This document shows, in pieces, positions 1 through 7,855 of a stretch of DNA of 20,834 nt. The DNA comes from an uncultured Chloroflexota bacterium. Lineage in GTDB: Bacteria > Chloroflexota > Limnocylindria > Limnocylindrales > CSP1-4. Numbering within the stretch: the stretch's first letter is position 1; every line of letters starts with the position of its first letter. Both the position numbers and the translations under genes were made by a program. The stretch covers positions 1 to 20,834 of the forward strand of contig CAIYQJ010000386.1 in assembly GCA_903928275.1 (NCBI GenBank), written 5' to 3'. Below the pieces are notes generated by a model, which searched no databases, had not been told where the DNA came from, and saw only the letters and a list, made by a program, of their open reading frames with translations.

Positions 1-64
1 CGCCCGCTCTGCCTCCCGGCGCGCCCCACCGCCCCGGTGCGCCACGCGTGCCGCACCGACCTCG

Positions 65-829
65 TCAGGCGACCCGCTTGTCCGGGTCGGTCTTCCAGAC
101 GCGGTACGAGTACGCGACCATGGCGACCGCCGCGAGGATCAGCCCCACGACGAAGACGAGTGTGAGGGCCAGGGCGGGCACGAACGGCGTGGCGAGGAGC
201 GTCACCGCGCCGACGAGGATGAAGAGCCGTCCCCCGAGCTCGTGTGTCTTCCGCCACGAGAGGTCGCTGGTCAGCGTCCATGGCGTCCGGATCCCCGCCA
301 TGTAGTTCGGGCGGAAGCCGGGCATGGCGAGGCCGATCGCGATGAAGAACACGCCTCCCGCACCGACGATGATCCGCGCCATGTCGAACACTCCGCCGAG
401 CGTCGCGATCGCGATCGTTGCCTGGACGAGGGTGAGCAGCGCCATGGCGCCCACGACGACGATCTCGTACGACCGGCGGGACCGCGCGAGGTCGCGGCGC
501 CGCGGCTCGAACCGCGGCATGACGGCGAGGAGAGCGACGAGCGGCACCTGGATCGCCGGGATGACGAGGAGCGAGATCCAGGCGGGGCCATATCCGTCGG
601 GCTGGCCGTCCGGACCCCAGTGGACGGGGACCGTGGCCGCCACCCCGACCTGCGCGAGAGCGACGACCGCGATGGCGAGGCTCGCGATCACGAGGAACGC
701 CGCGACGACGAGCGCGCCACGGCCCAGGGGGCTCGGCGGCGGCGCGGATCCCCTCGCGCTCGCCGCGCCCGGACCGCCGGCTGCCGCCACCCGGCTCGAC
801 CGTGACCTATCGGCGCGCGGCCCGGGCAC
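65..829 (-). CDS. SdpI/DUF1648-family integral membrane protein
   Basis: This is a predicted polytopic membrane protein of up to 254 residues. About six hydrophobic segments are visible, near residues 38-60, 83-103, 122-144, 150-170, 201-220 and 221-243. Residues 67-81 carry the DUF1648 signature (VPVHWGPDGQPDGYG). Residues 179-200 carry the SdpI signature (GIRTPWTL, then W and TH and GG). In Bacillus, SdpI is the immunity and signalling membrane protein for the toxin SdpC, but most family members outside Firmicutes have no known partner, and no SdpC-like gene is seen here. The GTG start at 829 overlaps the end of the upstream gene by 23 bases. A GTG at about residue 14 would remove a charged, low-complexity start and is an equally good choice. 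The gene is probably co-transcribed with the upstream synthetase-like gene. Family assignment is firm; function is unknown. Confidence 0.85.
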   Translation of the reverse strand: MPGPRADRSRSSRVAAAGGPGAASARGSAPPPSPLGRGALVVAAFLVIASLAIAVVALAQVGVAATVPVHWGPDGQPDGYGPAWISLLVIPAIQVPLVALLAVMPRFEPRRRDLARSRRSYEIVVVGAMALLTLVQATIAIATLGGVFDMARIIVGAGGVFFIAIGLAMPGFRPNYMAGIRTPWTLTSDLSWRKTHELGGRLFILVGAVTLLATPFVPALALTLVFVVGLILAAVAMVAYSYRVWKTDPDKRVA

Positions 830-2141
830 GCTCGACGATCGGGGCGAGCAGCTCGCGCAGGGACGGCCCCTCGACCTCCTCGAGCTCGTAGCGGACGCGG
901 ACCACCGGCTTGTCGAGGTGGAGGATCCGGGTGAGGTCGATCGGCGTGGCGGCGAGGACGACGTCGGCCGGGGCCGCGTTCAAGGCCGCCTCGAGCTCGC
1001 GGATCTGGCCGTCCCCATAACCCATGGCCGGCAGGAGCCGGTCGAGGTCCGGGTACCTCTCCAGCGTCGCCTTCAGCTCGCCCGTCGCATAGGGGCGTGG
1101 ATCCACGATCTCCGACGCGCCGAACCGGTCGGCCGCCACGATGCCGGCACCGAACGTCATGCCGCCATGCGTGAGCGTGGGCCCGTCCTCCACGACGACC
1201 ACGGAGCGGCCGGCGATATCGCCGCCCTCGAGCGTGAGCGCCGAGCGCGCCTTCACGATCGCAGCGCGCGGGTTCATCTCCGCGATGCCGGCGACGATCA
1301 TCGCGACCTGCTCCGGGTCGGCCGAGTCGACCTTGTTCACGACCACGACGTCGGCCATGCGGATGTTCGTCTCGCCGGGATGGAAGCGGCGCTCGTGGCC
1401 GGCCCGCAGCGGGTCGGCGACCACGACGAAGAGGTCGGGCTTGTAGAACGGGAAGTCGTTGTTGCCGCCGTCCCAGACCACGACGTCCGTCTCTGCCTCG
1501 GCGGAGCGGAGGATGTCCTCGTAGTCCACTCCCGCGTACACGATCCGACCGGCATCGAGGTGGGGCTCGTACTCCTCGCGCTCCTCGATCGTCGTCTCGT
1601 AGCGGTCCAGGTCGGCGTACGTCGCGAAGCGCTCGCACCGCTGGGCCACGAGGTCCCCGTACGGCATGGGGTGGCGGATGACGACCGCCGTCAGTCCGGC
1701 CTCCTCGATGAGCCTCGCGAGGTACCGCGTCGTCTGGCTCTTGCCGGCACCAGTGCGCGTCGCGCCGGTCGCGACCACCGGCCGCGTGCTCGCGACCATC
1801 GTGCGTCGGGGGCCGAGCAGGGAGAAGTCGGCGCCGGTCGCGAGCACCCGGGACGCGGCGTGCATGACGGTCTCGTGCGCGACATCGCTGTAGGCGAAGA
1901 CGACGAGGTCCACGCGCGCGTCACGGATGGTCCGCTCGAGCTCGCTCTCGGCGAGGATTGGGATGCCCGTGGGGTACAGCGGGCCGGCGAGCTCGGGGGG
2001 ATACCGGCGATCGGCGATCCCCGGGATCTGCGTCGCCGTGAACGCGACGACCTCGACCGTCGGGTCCTCGCGGTACACCACGTTGAAGTCGTGGAAGTCG
2101 CGGCCGGCGGCGCCCATGATGAGGATGCGGGTGCGGTCCAT
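807..2141 (-). CDS. cyclic 2,3-diphosphoglycerate synthetase-like P-loop GTPase
   Basis: A 444-residue protein of the COG2403 family, whose founding member in methanogens makes cyclic 2,3-diphosphoglycerate from 2,3-diphosphoglycerate with ATP. An N-terminal Rossmann-like part (residues 1-115, opening RILIMGAAGRDFHDFN) is followed by a P-loop at 125-136 (GATRTGAGKSQT), a WDGGNND motif at 223-229 and an NKVD motif at 269-272, the last as in GTPases. The ATG at 2141 was chosen over an upstream in-frame start at 2357 because family members begin close to RILIMG and because GGAGG lies 8 bases before it. The upstream extension is Arg/Pro-rich and looks non-coding. Members are widespread in bacteria, where the product has not been proven, so the biochemical name should be read as family membership. 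It overlaps the SdpI-like gene. Confidence 0.9.
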   Translation of the reverse strand: MDRTRILIMGAAGRDFHDFNVVYREDPTVEVVAFTATQIPGIADRRYPPELAGPLYPTGIPILAESELERTIRDARVDLVVFAYSDVAHETVMHAASRVLATGADFSLLGPRRTMVASTRPVVATGATRTGAGKSQTTRYLARLIEEAGLTAVVIRHPMPYGDLVAQRCERFATYADLDRYETTIEEREEYEPHLDAGRIVYAGVDYEDILRSAEAETDVVVWDGGNNDFPFYKPDLFVVVADPLRAGHERRFHPGETNIRMADVVVVNKVDSADPEQVAMIVAGIAEMNPRAAIVKARSALTLEGGDIAGRSVVVVEDGPTLTHGGMTFGAGIVAADRFGASEIVDPRPYATGELKATLERYPDLDRLLPAMGYGDGQIRELEAALNAAPADVVLAATPIDLTRILHLDKPVVRVRYELEEVEGPSLRELLAPIVERARAARR

Positions 2142-2352
2142 CGTGCCTGCCTCCGGGACCCGGAGCCGAGCGTGCGGGTCGGGACACGGATGAGCCGGTG
2201 CCCGCGCGGGGGGCCCAGCGGTCGTCCGTGGCCGGAAGCGTACCCGCCACGCGCCGAGCCCACAGGGCCGACCGGACCGCGCGTGCAGGCCATCCGGCCG
2301 CGAGGACGATACCGGTCGGCGGAGGACGACCAGCGCGCGGGCGCGAGCACGG

Positions 2353-2396
2353 CCCACCGCCGGCCTCCGACCCGAGGGGACGGCGCCGGCGGTGGG
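2353..2396 (-). terminator. strong hairpin after the secreted-protein gene
   Basis: A perfect 12-bp inverted repeat (CCCACCGCCGGC at 2353-2364 pairs with GCCGGCGGTGGG at 2385-2396) encloses a 20-base loop. It begins 8 bases beyond the stop codon of the minus-strand secreted-protein gene, as expected of a transcription terminator. No T tract follows on the minus strand, so it is a hairpin-type or Rho-assisted candidate rather than a classical intrinsic terminator. Confidence 0.5.
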
Positions 2397-2404
2397 GTGG
2401 TATG

Positions 2405-2971
2405 TCAGTGACCGGCCGGCATCGTGCCGTTGACCTGGTCGGTGATGCGGGTGACGACCCCTGCCTTCTCGGCGTCGGCCTGGGCCTGCGTCATCGTCCC
2501 GCCGGTCACCGCCGCGGCGATCTCGGAGTTCGCATCGGCGACGAGAGCGTCGATGACCTTCTGCGGGTCGACGGTGCGGGCCTTCGCGACCGCGGCCATC
2601 GACTGGCCGGACGCGAGGGCGGTGGTGAGGTCGGCTTCGGGGATCTTGATCGCAGTCGCGGCGACCGAGGTGTCGGAGACCGTCTCGTGGTTGGGGCCGA
2701 GGCCACCGCCATGGCCACCGCGGCCACCCTGGCCGTCAGCGGGCTGGCTCCCGTTGGTCCCGGTGGGACCGGTCGTGCCGTTCACGTCCGGCGCCGTCGA
2801 GGCCGCGGGCAGAAGGGTCGTGCCCGTGGTCGGGGACGCCGTGGTGCCGGTGCTCGCGGACGGGGTCGGGCTCACGGCGTTCGCGGTCCCGGACCCGAAT
2901 GCCAGCATCGAGCCGGCTCCCCCGACGACGAGGGCTCCGGCGAGTGCGGCGCCGGCAAGGTTCCTTCGCAT
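2405..2971 (-). CDS. small secreted protein with Ser/Thr-rich linker
   Basis: A 188-residue exported protein of unknown function. Residues 1-32 form a clear Sec signal peptide: MRRN, then a hydrophobic Ala/Gly/Val stretch, ending ANA before VSPTPS. A Ser/Thr/Pro/Gly-rich linker (about 33-80) leads through a Gly/His patch (RGGHGGG) into a helical C-terminal domain (about 95-188). That domain contains EADLTTALASGQSMAAVAKA and repeated Ala/Gln helices, a pattern common in secreted helical proteins of Chloroflexota and Actinobacteria. The ATG at 2971 is preceded by AAGGAG at 6 bases and places the signal peptide at the very N-terminus; the longer open frame upstream is therefore rejected. There are no cysteines in the mature region, so it is not an anchored lipoprotein. 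It appears to be a single-gene unit closed by the hairpin at 2353-2396. Confidence 0.8.
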   Translation of the reverse strand: MRRNLAGAALAGALVVGGAGSMLAFGSGTANAVSPTPSASTGTTASPTTGTTLLPAASTAPDVNGTTGPTGTNGSQPADGQGGRGGHGGGLGPNHETVSDTSVAATAIKIPEADLTTALASGQSMAAVAKARTVDPQKVIDALVADANSEIAAAVTGGTMTQAQADAEKAGVVTRITDQVNGTMPAGH

Positions 2972-3062
2972 CGTCTGCTCCTTTGCAGGTCTGGTGCGCT
3001 TCGAGATCCACCGTGGACCTCGTGCGCTGAGACTCGCAGCGCGAACCTTGCGGGACGATGAC

Positions 3063-3102
3063 GGCGGGCCGGTGATGTGGGCGTTCTCATCTTCGGCCCG
3101 CC
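3063..3102 (-). terminator. hairpin overlapping the end of the methyltransferase gene
   Basis: A perfect 9-bp inverted repeat (GGCGGGCCG at 3063-3071 and CGGCCCGCC at 3094-3102) has the methyltransferase stop codon inside its 22-base loop. It may act as a 3' end structure for that transcript. There is no T tract, and GC-rich inverted repeats arise easily in this genome, so confidence is low. Confidence 0.3.
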
Positions 3103-3986
3103 CCGCGCCAGCCCGCCGGCTTGCGCGCCCGGAGCGAGAACGAGAGCGGGATCGAAGGCATCCCGTCGGGCAGCCGGTACAGGCCATCGTCGCCACCCAC
3201 GAGGAACGGGAACATCCGCCACGGGATCTGCGTGTGCTCGTGGAGCAGCTCGACCGTGAGGCCGGCGTCGATCGCCGCCTGGACGATCCACGCGATCGGA
3301 TGGATCCATTCGTGCGTGTCGTTGTGGGCGGTGGGTGCGTCCGGGACCGCGTAGGAACCGCTGATGTCCGGGCCCACGTAGGCGATCGGCCCGTCGGTCG
3401 TGAAGTACGGGTACGTGACCCGGAGGTCGCCGGGGGTGGCCGCGTCGTCGTTGAAGATCCACGCCGTCGGATGTCCGTCCGCGAGGTAGACGAACCCGCC
3501 GGGACGCGCGAAGCGAGCGGCCACGCGAAACCAGCGCGCGACGTCCGGGAGCCACGCGATGGCACCCCACGAAGCGAACACGACGTCGAACTCCCCGTCC
3601 AACCGGTCCGGCAGCCCGTAGACGTCCGACTCGACGAACCGGGCGCGGTCTGCCAGCCCCAGTTCCTGCGCCAGCCCCCGGGCGACCGCGAGGGCCGGCG
3701 GCGAGAAGTCGATGCCGGTCACGATCGCGCCACGCGTCGCCCACGACAGCGTGTCCGTCCCGATGTGGCACTGCAGGTGGAGCAGCGTCCTGCCGGCGAC
3801 ATCGCCGACCTCCTCGGACTCGATCGAGTGGAGGCGGTCCGGACGGCGGCGGAAGGCGTCGAGGTCGTAGATCGACCCGGGCCCGGCGTGCAGCGGCGCG
3901 CGCTCGTCCCACCAGGCGCGGTTCACCGCGAGGTAGTCGCGGCCGGGCCCAGCGCGGTCGTTCGGATCCGTCGGCTGGTCGCTCAC
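3087..3986 (-). CDS. class I SAM-dependent methyltransferase
   Basis: A 299-residue cytoplasmic methyltransferase. Motif I is the LLHLQCHIGTDTLSWA variant, followed by VTGIDFSP (motif II acidic residue Asp), RFVESDVYGLP (motif III) and FDVVFASWGAIAWLPD (motif IV). The C-terminal part (HEWIHPIAWIV, then WRMFPFLVGGDDGLYRLPDG and PLSFSLRARKP) is typical of a group of bacterial class I methyltransferases whose substrate is unknown. The GTG at 3986 was chosen because homologues start near the YLAVNRAWWDERAPLH segment. The open frame continues upstream to 4076 but reads as Arg/Pro-rich non-coding sequence. No strong Shine-Dalgarno precedes the chosen start, so it may shift by a few codons. Neighbours give no clue to the substrate. 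Confidence 0.88.
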   Translation of the reverse strand: MSDQPTDPNDRAGPGRDYLAVNRAWWDERAPLHAGPGSIYDLDAFRRRPDRLHSIESEEVGDVAGRTLLHLQCHIGTDTLSWATRGAIVTGIDFSPPALAVARGLAQELGLADRARFVESDVYGLPDRLDGEFDVVFASWGAIAWLPDVARWFRVAARFARPGGFVYLADGHPTAWIFNDDAATPGDLRVTYPYFTTDGPIAYVGPDISGSYAVPDAPTAHNDTHEWIHPIAWIVQAAIDAGLTVELLHEHTQIPWRMFPFLVGGDDGLYRLPDGMPSIPLSFSLRARKPAGWRGAGRR

Positions 3987-4097
3987 GGGGATCGATGGTA
4001 CAGGCGCCCGGCCGGCCCGCAGCGATGCCGGCACGCAGCCCGGCGGGCGCTGCACCGGTCCGCGACGCCGCACCATCCCGGGAGGCTCATCAGCGGC

Positions 4098-5192
4098 CTA
4101 CTCCGGGCAGGAGAAGGCCCGCATCTGGTCGGGGATGGGCATGTCGATCGCGAGTGGCCCGAGGATCGCCTCCCGCGCGACGGCGTCTGACGCCGCCTTC
4201 AGCCGGGCCCAGATGGCGTCCCGGCACTCCGGTCCCGAGTACACCGCAACCAGGCGGTCGACGTACCCCCACGAGCAGTGAGTGGGCATTCCTGGCTCGA
4301 CCGAGGTCTGACCGCCGCCGGACTCGCTGTTGATCGGCAGGGCGTTGCCGTTGGGGAGGACCTTGCCGTCGGGTTCGATGACGTTGCCGCCACCCGCCTG
4401 CCATTCGGTGGGATCGACCCCGGACTGCGCCCGACTGGCCGCATTCGCGCCGGCCACATCGTGGAGGAAGACACTGAAGGCCTCGCTGCCACGGTTGTGG
4501 ATGAGGACGCGCCACGAGAAGCTCAGGCCGTCCGTCGCCTCCTTCCACGTCACGTCCGTGAGCTCGAGGTCGAGCGCCCCGCCCTGCGGCACGAGGCAGC
4601 TCGTGGGAATCACGGCGCCCCCGGGCTGCGCGTCGACGGGCTGGCCCGCGTCGCCGCCCGCTCCGTCCGCCGGCTCCGCATCTCCGGCGGGCTGTGCGGC
4701 GTCGACCGGGGGCGCGACGGGCGCCGGAGTCTCGCCGCCCGGGCGAGCCTGCATCACGGCGAGGAGCAGGAAGATGCCGACGAGGCCGGCGAATCCCGAG
4801 AGCAGCAGCAGGCGACCGAGACGCCGCGGGCTGCCGACCGGACCAGCTTCGGGCAGGGAAGGCGCAGGCTGGCTCAACTCCACGAGGCCGACGTAGGCCG
4901 CGATGTCGTCCACCGTGGGCTTCGGGGTGGGCGACGGTGTGGGCGCTCCCGCCACGACCTGGTCGAGCAACTGCCCGACCACCCGGTCGGTCTCCGCGGA
5001 GTCGACGGGGAGAGACACCTCGTGCGGCAGGCGGCCGGCTGCCGGCGCCCCGGCCGGCGGGGCGGCACCCGGTGCAGCACCCATCTCCCTGCGGACGTAC
5101 GCGTCCCGGCTCGCGAGCAGCTCACGAGCGGTCCTCTCGATCTCCCCTGGGTCCGGCGTTGCGCCGGATCCGGATGTGCCGTCGCCGCCCAT
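4098..5192 (-). CDS. single-span membrane-anchored protein with Cys-containing outer domain
   Basis: A 364-residue protein not recognised as a named family. It has an N-terminal cytoplasmic part (1-125) with Pro/Ala-rich stretches and a short helical segment, then one transmembrane helix (about 126-147, RLLLLSGFAGLVGIFLLLAV). An Ala/Pro/Asp/Gly-rich linker (150-195) follows, then an extracytoplasmic domain (196-364). Four cysteines (199, 306, 323, 362) lie outside the membrane and could form two disulfides. The beta-rich stretch LELTDVTWKEATDGLSFSWR and IHNRGSEAFSVFLHD resembles a small Ig-like or DUF4352-type fold, but this is only a suggestion. ATG at 5192 is well supported by GGAGG about 8 bases upstream. 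It stands alone: the neighbours on both sides are over 100 bases away. Confidence 0.8.
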   Translation of the reverse strand: MGGDGTSGSGATPDPGEIERTARELLASRDAYVRREMGAAPGAAPPAGAPAAGRLPHEVSLPVDSAETDRVVGQLLDQVVAGAPTPSPTPKPTVDDIAAYVGLVELSQPAPSLPEAGPVGSPRRLGRLLLLSGFAGLVGIFLLLAVMQARPGGETPAPVAPPVDAAQPAGDAEPADGAGGDAGQPVDAQPGGAVIPTSCLVPQGGALDLELTDVTWKEATDGLSFSWRVLIHNRGSEAFSVFLHDVAGANAASRAQSGVDPTEWQAGGGNVIEPDGKVLPNGNALPINSESGGGQTSVEPGMPTHCSWGYVDRLVAVYSGPECRDAIWARLKAASDAVAREAILGPLAIDMPIPDQMRAFSCPE

Positions 5193-5469
5193 GCGCCCGC
5201 CTCCTGCTCACCGGCCGCTCGGTCCGTCGCTACCGTATGGGCCACGTGGGCGCGCGGCTATGGCCGTTGGGCATGTCTCGGACGTTCAACGCGTGGCCGT
5301 GGTCGACAGCGACTTCGGAAGCGCCTCAGTCACCGACCGCCGACCTGGTCTTGTGACGGCTCCGGGCCACCTCGAGAGCCACTCCGCGTTCCGCCGCCGG
5401 CGCGCGTCCATCGGCCCGCCGACGGGACTCGAGCGAGCGAGGCTGCGCCCCTGCGCGCCCGGATTCCCG

Positions 5470-5805
5470 TCACGCCCCTGAAGCCGGGCCCGCGAGGTCC
5501 TCGGGCGTCTCCACGCCGCGGAGGACGTCGGCGGCCGGATCCTCCGCGCGCCACGTCGCCTCCGGCACGCCGGTAGCGCCGAGTGCGACGAGCAGCGCGC
5601 GAAGGCTGCTCTCGCCCCCTGCGAGGAGCCGGGTCGCCGCCTGCTCGGCCGGGTCGCGACGAAGGGCGAGCGGCAGCGGCTGGAACGACCCATCGACGAG
5701 GGGGGCGGCGGCGCGCGAGTGGGAGCGCCCGAAGCCGGGGCCGGGTCGCGCGGCGGCGAGGACCCGATCGACGCTCGGGGGGCGCCTGGGCTGGATCGGT
5801 GTCAT
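5470..5805 (-). pseudogene. mobA: MobA C-terminal fragment (molybdenum cofactor guanylyltransferase remnant)
   Basis: MobA attaches GMP to molybdopterin to make the guanine dinucleotide cofactor used by formate dehydrogenases and relatives. Only its last third is present. Residues 34-105 of this 111-codon frame read APLVDG, PLPLALRR, then LLAGGESSLRALLVAL, then WRAEDPAADVLRGVETPEDLA, which matches the MobA pattern PL..YRR, GE.SLR.LL, DP...L..V.TPEDL. The N-terminal nucleotide-binding region (LAGGxSxRxG and the GTP loop) is absent: residues 1-33 are unrelated, and only about 150 bases separate the frame from the next gene, too few to hold it. The ATG at 5805 has GGGAG directly against it with no spacing, so translation is doubtful. 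A standalone mini-protein is possible but unlikely. Its presence fits the other formate dehydrogenase ruins in the window. Confidence 0.7.
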
Positions 5806-5900
5806 CTCCCGCCTGGCGTCGCGGACAGCGGAAACGCCACACCGGGGCGGCCACTCTGTCACGGGGTCGCGGCGAGGAGCACGCCAGCCACGGATCCGCG

Positions 5901-5927
5901 CCGCCGCTCCGCGCGCAGGAGCGGCGG
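5901..5927 (-). terminator. 10-bp hairpin downstream of the solute-binding protein gene
   Basis: A perfect 10-bp inverted repeat (CCGCCGCTCC at 5901-5910, GGAGCGGCGG at 5918-5927) with a 7-base loop lies 30 bases after the stop of the minus-strand solute-binding protein gene. Position and stem strength suggest transcription termination. No T run follows. Confidence 0.5.
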
Positions 5928-5957
5928 GCGTGGGCGGCCGCCGGATCCGCCTCGCTG

Positions 5958-7346
5958 CTACTTGCCGTTCGCGGCGTTCATCGCCGAGCAGGCGGTGTGC
6001 ACCGCCGCGGTGGCGTCCGCCCCGTCGATCACGACCTTCTTCGCCGCGGTCCCGAACGGGGCCCAGAACGCGTCGAAGGCCGGGTCGAGCGGCCGGATGC
6101 TGCCGGTCTTCGTCAGCGCTGAGAAGGCGGCGGCGAGCGGGTCGGTCACCGGGATCGTCGCGTCCGCCGGGACGTGCGCGGCGGCGGTCATCTGGGTCGT
6201 CTGCGCAGACGTGTCGCTCATCGCGAGCGCGATCTTCGTGGCGAGCGCCTGGTTCGGGCGCTTCGTGTTCACGAACCACCCGTCGGCGTTCACGTACGGC
6301 CGTGCGGGGCCCACCGGCCCGGCGGGCATCGGGGCCAGCCGCAGGTCGGTGCCCAGCGCCTGCCGGTAGTCGCCGCCCCACCAGTTCCCGTCGATCACCG
6401 CGTCCAGCGTGCCGTTCGCGAAGTCGTGCTGCATGGCCACGTAGCGGTCGATCGGGTACGCGCTGGCGCCGGCGAGCGCGAGCTGCCGGAGGTATCGGAG
6501 CGCGTCCGCCACGCCGGGCGTCCGGTCCGCGACGCACCGGTACGTGGAGTCCACGATCCGCCCGCCGAACGCCGGGAAGAACCCGACGACGAAGTACGCG
6601 TCGGCCACGAAGCCCAGGTTCAGGCCGCCGCGGACGGCCGTGAGCAGCGCGCCCGTCGTGGCGAGCTGGGCGGGGATGGCCGGCACGGGCGTGGTGACGG
6701 GCGTCGGGACTGGCGTGGGCACGGCCACCGGCGTGGCCCCGGCCCCAGGGATCGAGGCCGTCGGCGCCGGCGACCCGCCTCGCGGCACGGCGCCCGTGGC
6801 GGGGGTCGCGGAAGGCGTTGCGTTGGGAGCCGGCGTCGCGGCGGGGGCCGGCGTCGCCGTGACCGTCGCGCCGGGGAGCGAAGTCGTGTAGTAGAGCCCC
6901 AGGACCTTCGTGGACTCGGGGATCGCGTAGTACCGGCCCGACACGCGGACGCTGGCGCGCGCCTGCGGCGTAAGCGAGGCCGCCCGCGGCTGCATCGACG
7001 TCGTCACGTTCCGCAGCAGCCCGGCGGCGGCCTCCGACCCCATCCGGTCGTTGGGCACGATCATCGCGTCCGGGCCGTGGGCGGGATCCGCCGCGAAGCG
7101 CGCGAAGATCTCGGTGAACGGATAGCGCACCACGCGGAACGTGACGTGCGGGAACCGCGGGCGCACGGAAACGAGCACGGTGTCGAACGCCTGCTCCTCG
7201 GCGGACCCGGCGACGTACGCGTGCCAGATCGTGATCGTGGCCGTGCGGGAGTCGACGACCGTGGCGGCGGCCGCGGGCCGACCGGCGGACGCGAGCGCCG
7301 TGGACGCGATGACGAGGGCCGCTGCGACCCCCAGCAACTTCTGCAT
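5958..7346 (-). CDS. sugar-type ABC transporter solute-binding protein with Pro/Thr-rich insert
   Basis: A 462-residue periplasmic-type binding protein of the MalE-like (family 1) group. A signal peptide covers residues 1-28 (MQKLLGVAAALVIASTALAS, then AAAA). The opening TATITIWHAYVAGSAEEQAFD and FPHVTFRVVRYPFTEIFARF are the usual first lobe. SGRYYAIPESTKVLGLYYTT is the conserved hinge region, and DAVIDGNWWGGDYRQALG and GWFVNTKRPNQALA belong to the second lobe. There is no lipobox cysteine. Residues about 158-225 (bases about 6671-6875) are a low-complexity Ala/Thr/Pro run inserted exactly where family members have the short loop after LYYN. ATG at 7346 is preceded by AAAGGGG. No permease or ATPase gene is adjacent, so it is an orphan and its ligand cannot be inferred. 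A strong hairpin follows the stop. Confidence 0.87.
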   Translation of the reverse strand: MQKLLGVAAALVIASTALASAGRPAAAATVVDSRTATITIWHAYVAGSAEEQAFDTVLVSVRPRFPHVTFRVVRYPFTEIFARFAADPAHGPDAMIVPNDRMGSEAAAGLLRNVTTSMQPRAASLTPQARASVRVSGRYYAIPESTKVLGLYYTTSLPGATVTATPAPAATPAPNATPSATPATGAVPRGGSPAPTASIPGAGATPVAVPTPVPTPVTTPVPAIPAQLATTGALLTAVRGGLNLGFVADAYFVVGFFPAFGGRIVDSTYRCVADRTPGVADALRYLRQLALAGASAYPIDRYVAMQHDFANGTLDAVIDGNWWGGDYRQALGTDLRLAPMPAGPVGPARPYVNADGWFVNTKRPNQALATKIALAMSDTSAQTTQMTAAAHVPADATIPVTDPLAAAFSALTKTGSIRPLDPAFDAFWAPFGTAAKKVVIDGADATAAVHTACSAMNAANGK

Positions 7347-7352
7347 CGGGAT

Positions 7353-7855
7353 CCCCTTTCGGATCGGCGCGGACGGGTGTCCGCGCAGCTGATGCGGCGA
7401 CGGGAGGGACGCCGCCGGGCCCTCGGCAGGTGTTCGTCAGGGACAGCGTGCCGTCGGGGGCACGACGCCGACAAGTGCCGGAGCGCACCCCGGCCAGGGC
7501 GAGCGGGGGGCGGCAGAGACGGGGGGCACGGGGGCAACGGCCGGAACGGCCAGAACGGCCGGCCTCCACGCAGCGCCATCCATCGCCGGGGACGCTGCTA
7601 TCCACACCTACGTCGCGCACACCGCGTCGGTTCGCCCCCGCGACCGGGGTGAGGGGCTCCAAGTCGCCCCATGCACCGCCCGGAACGATGGATGACGCTC
7701 GGCAGTCGCACGGTCGTGCCCCATTGGCGCCGGTCGTCCTGGCCGCGGCGGATACCAGCGCCCCGGACGCTATCTGGCGCCGGACGGCGCTGGGCGGCCC
7801 CGCCTGGTCCGCCCGCCGGGGCCCAGCCTCGCCGATCGCGGGGTCGGCGGCCCGG
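7353..7855. other. 503-base gap with no recognisable gene
   Basis: This stretch holds the leader of the solute-binding protein gene on its left and the region 3' of tRNA-Sec on its right. Open frames on both strands read as Arg/Pro-rich shadow. Short repeated GGCCGGAACGGCC-like words occur around 7540-7563. I looked for selA or selB remnants here because of the neighbouring tRNA-Sec and saw none. Confidence 0.5.

Noticed and set aside
65..829. SdpC/SdpI toxin-immunity system
   Set aside because: The SdpI-like protein has no toxin, SdpR regulator or SdpAB partner nearby; the SdpI/DUF1648 family is common without toxins.
324..2411. A 695-codon plus-strand open frame
   Set aside because: It is the antisense shadow of the SdpI-like and cyclic diphosphoglycerate synthetase-like genes, made long by high GC; composition is Arg/Asp/His-rich with no family motif.
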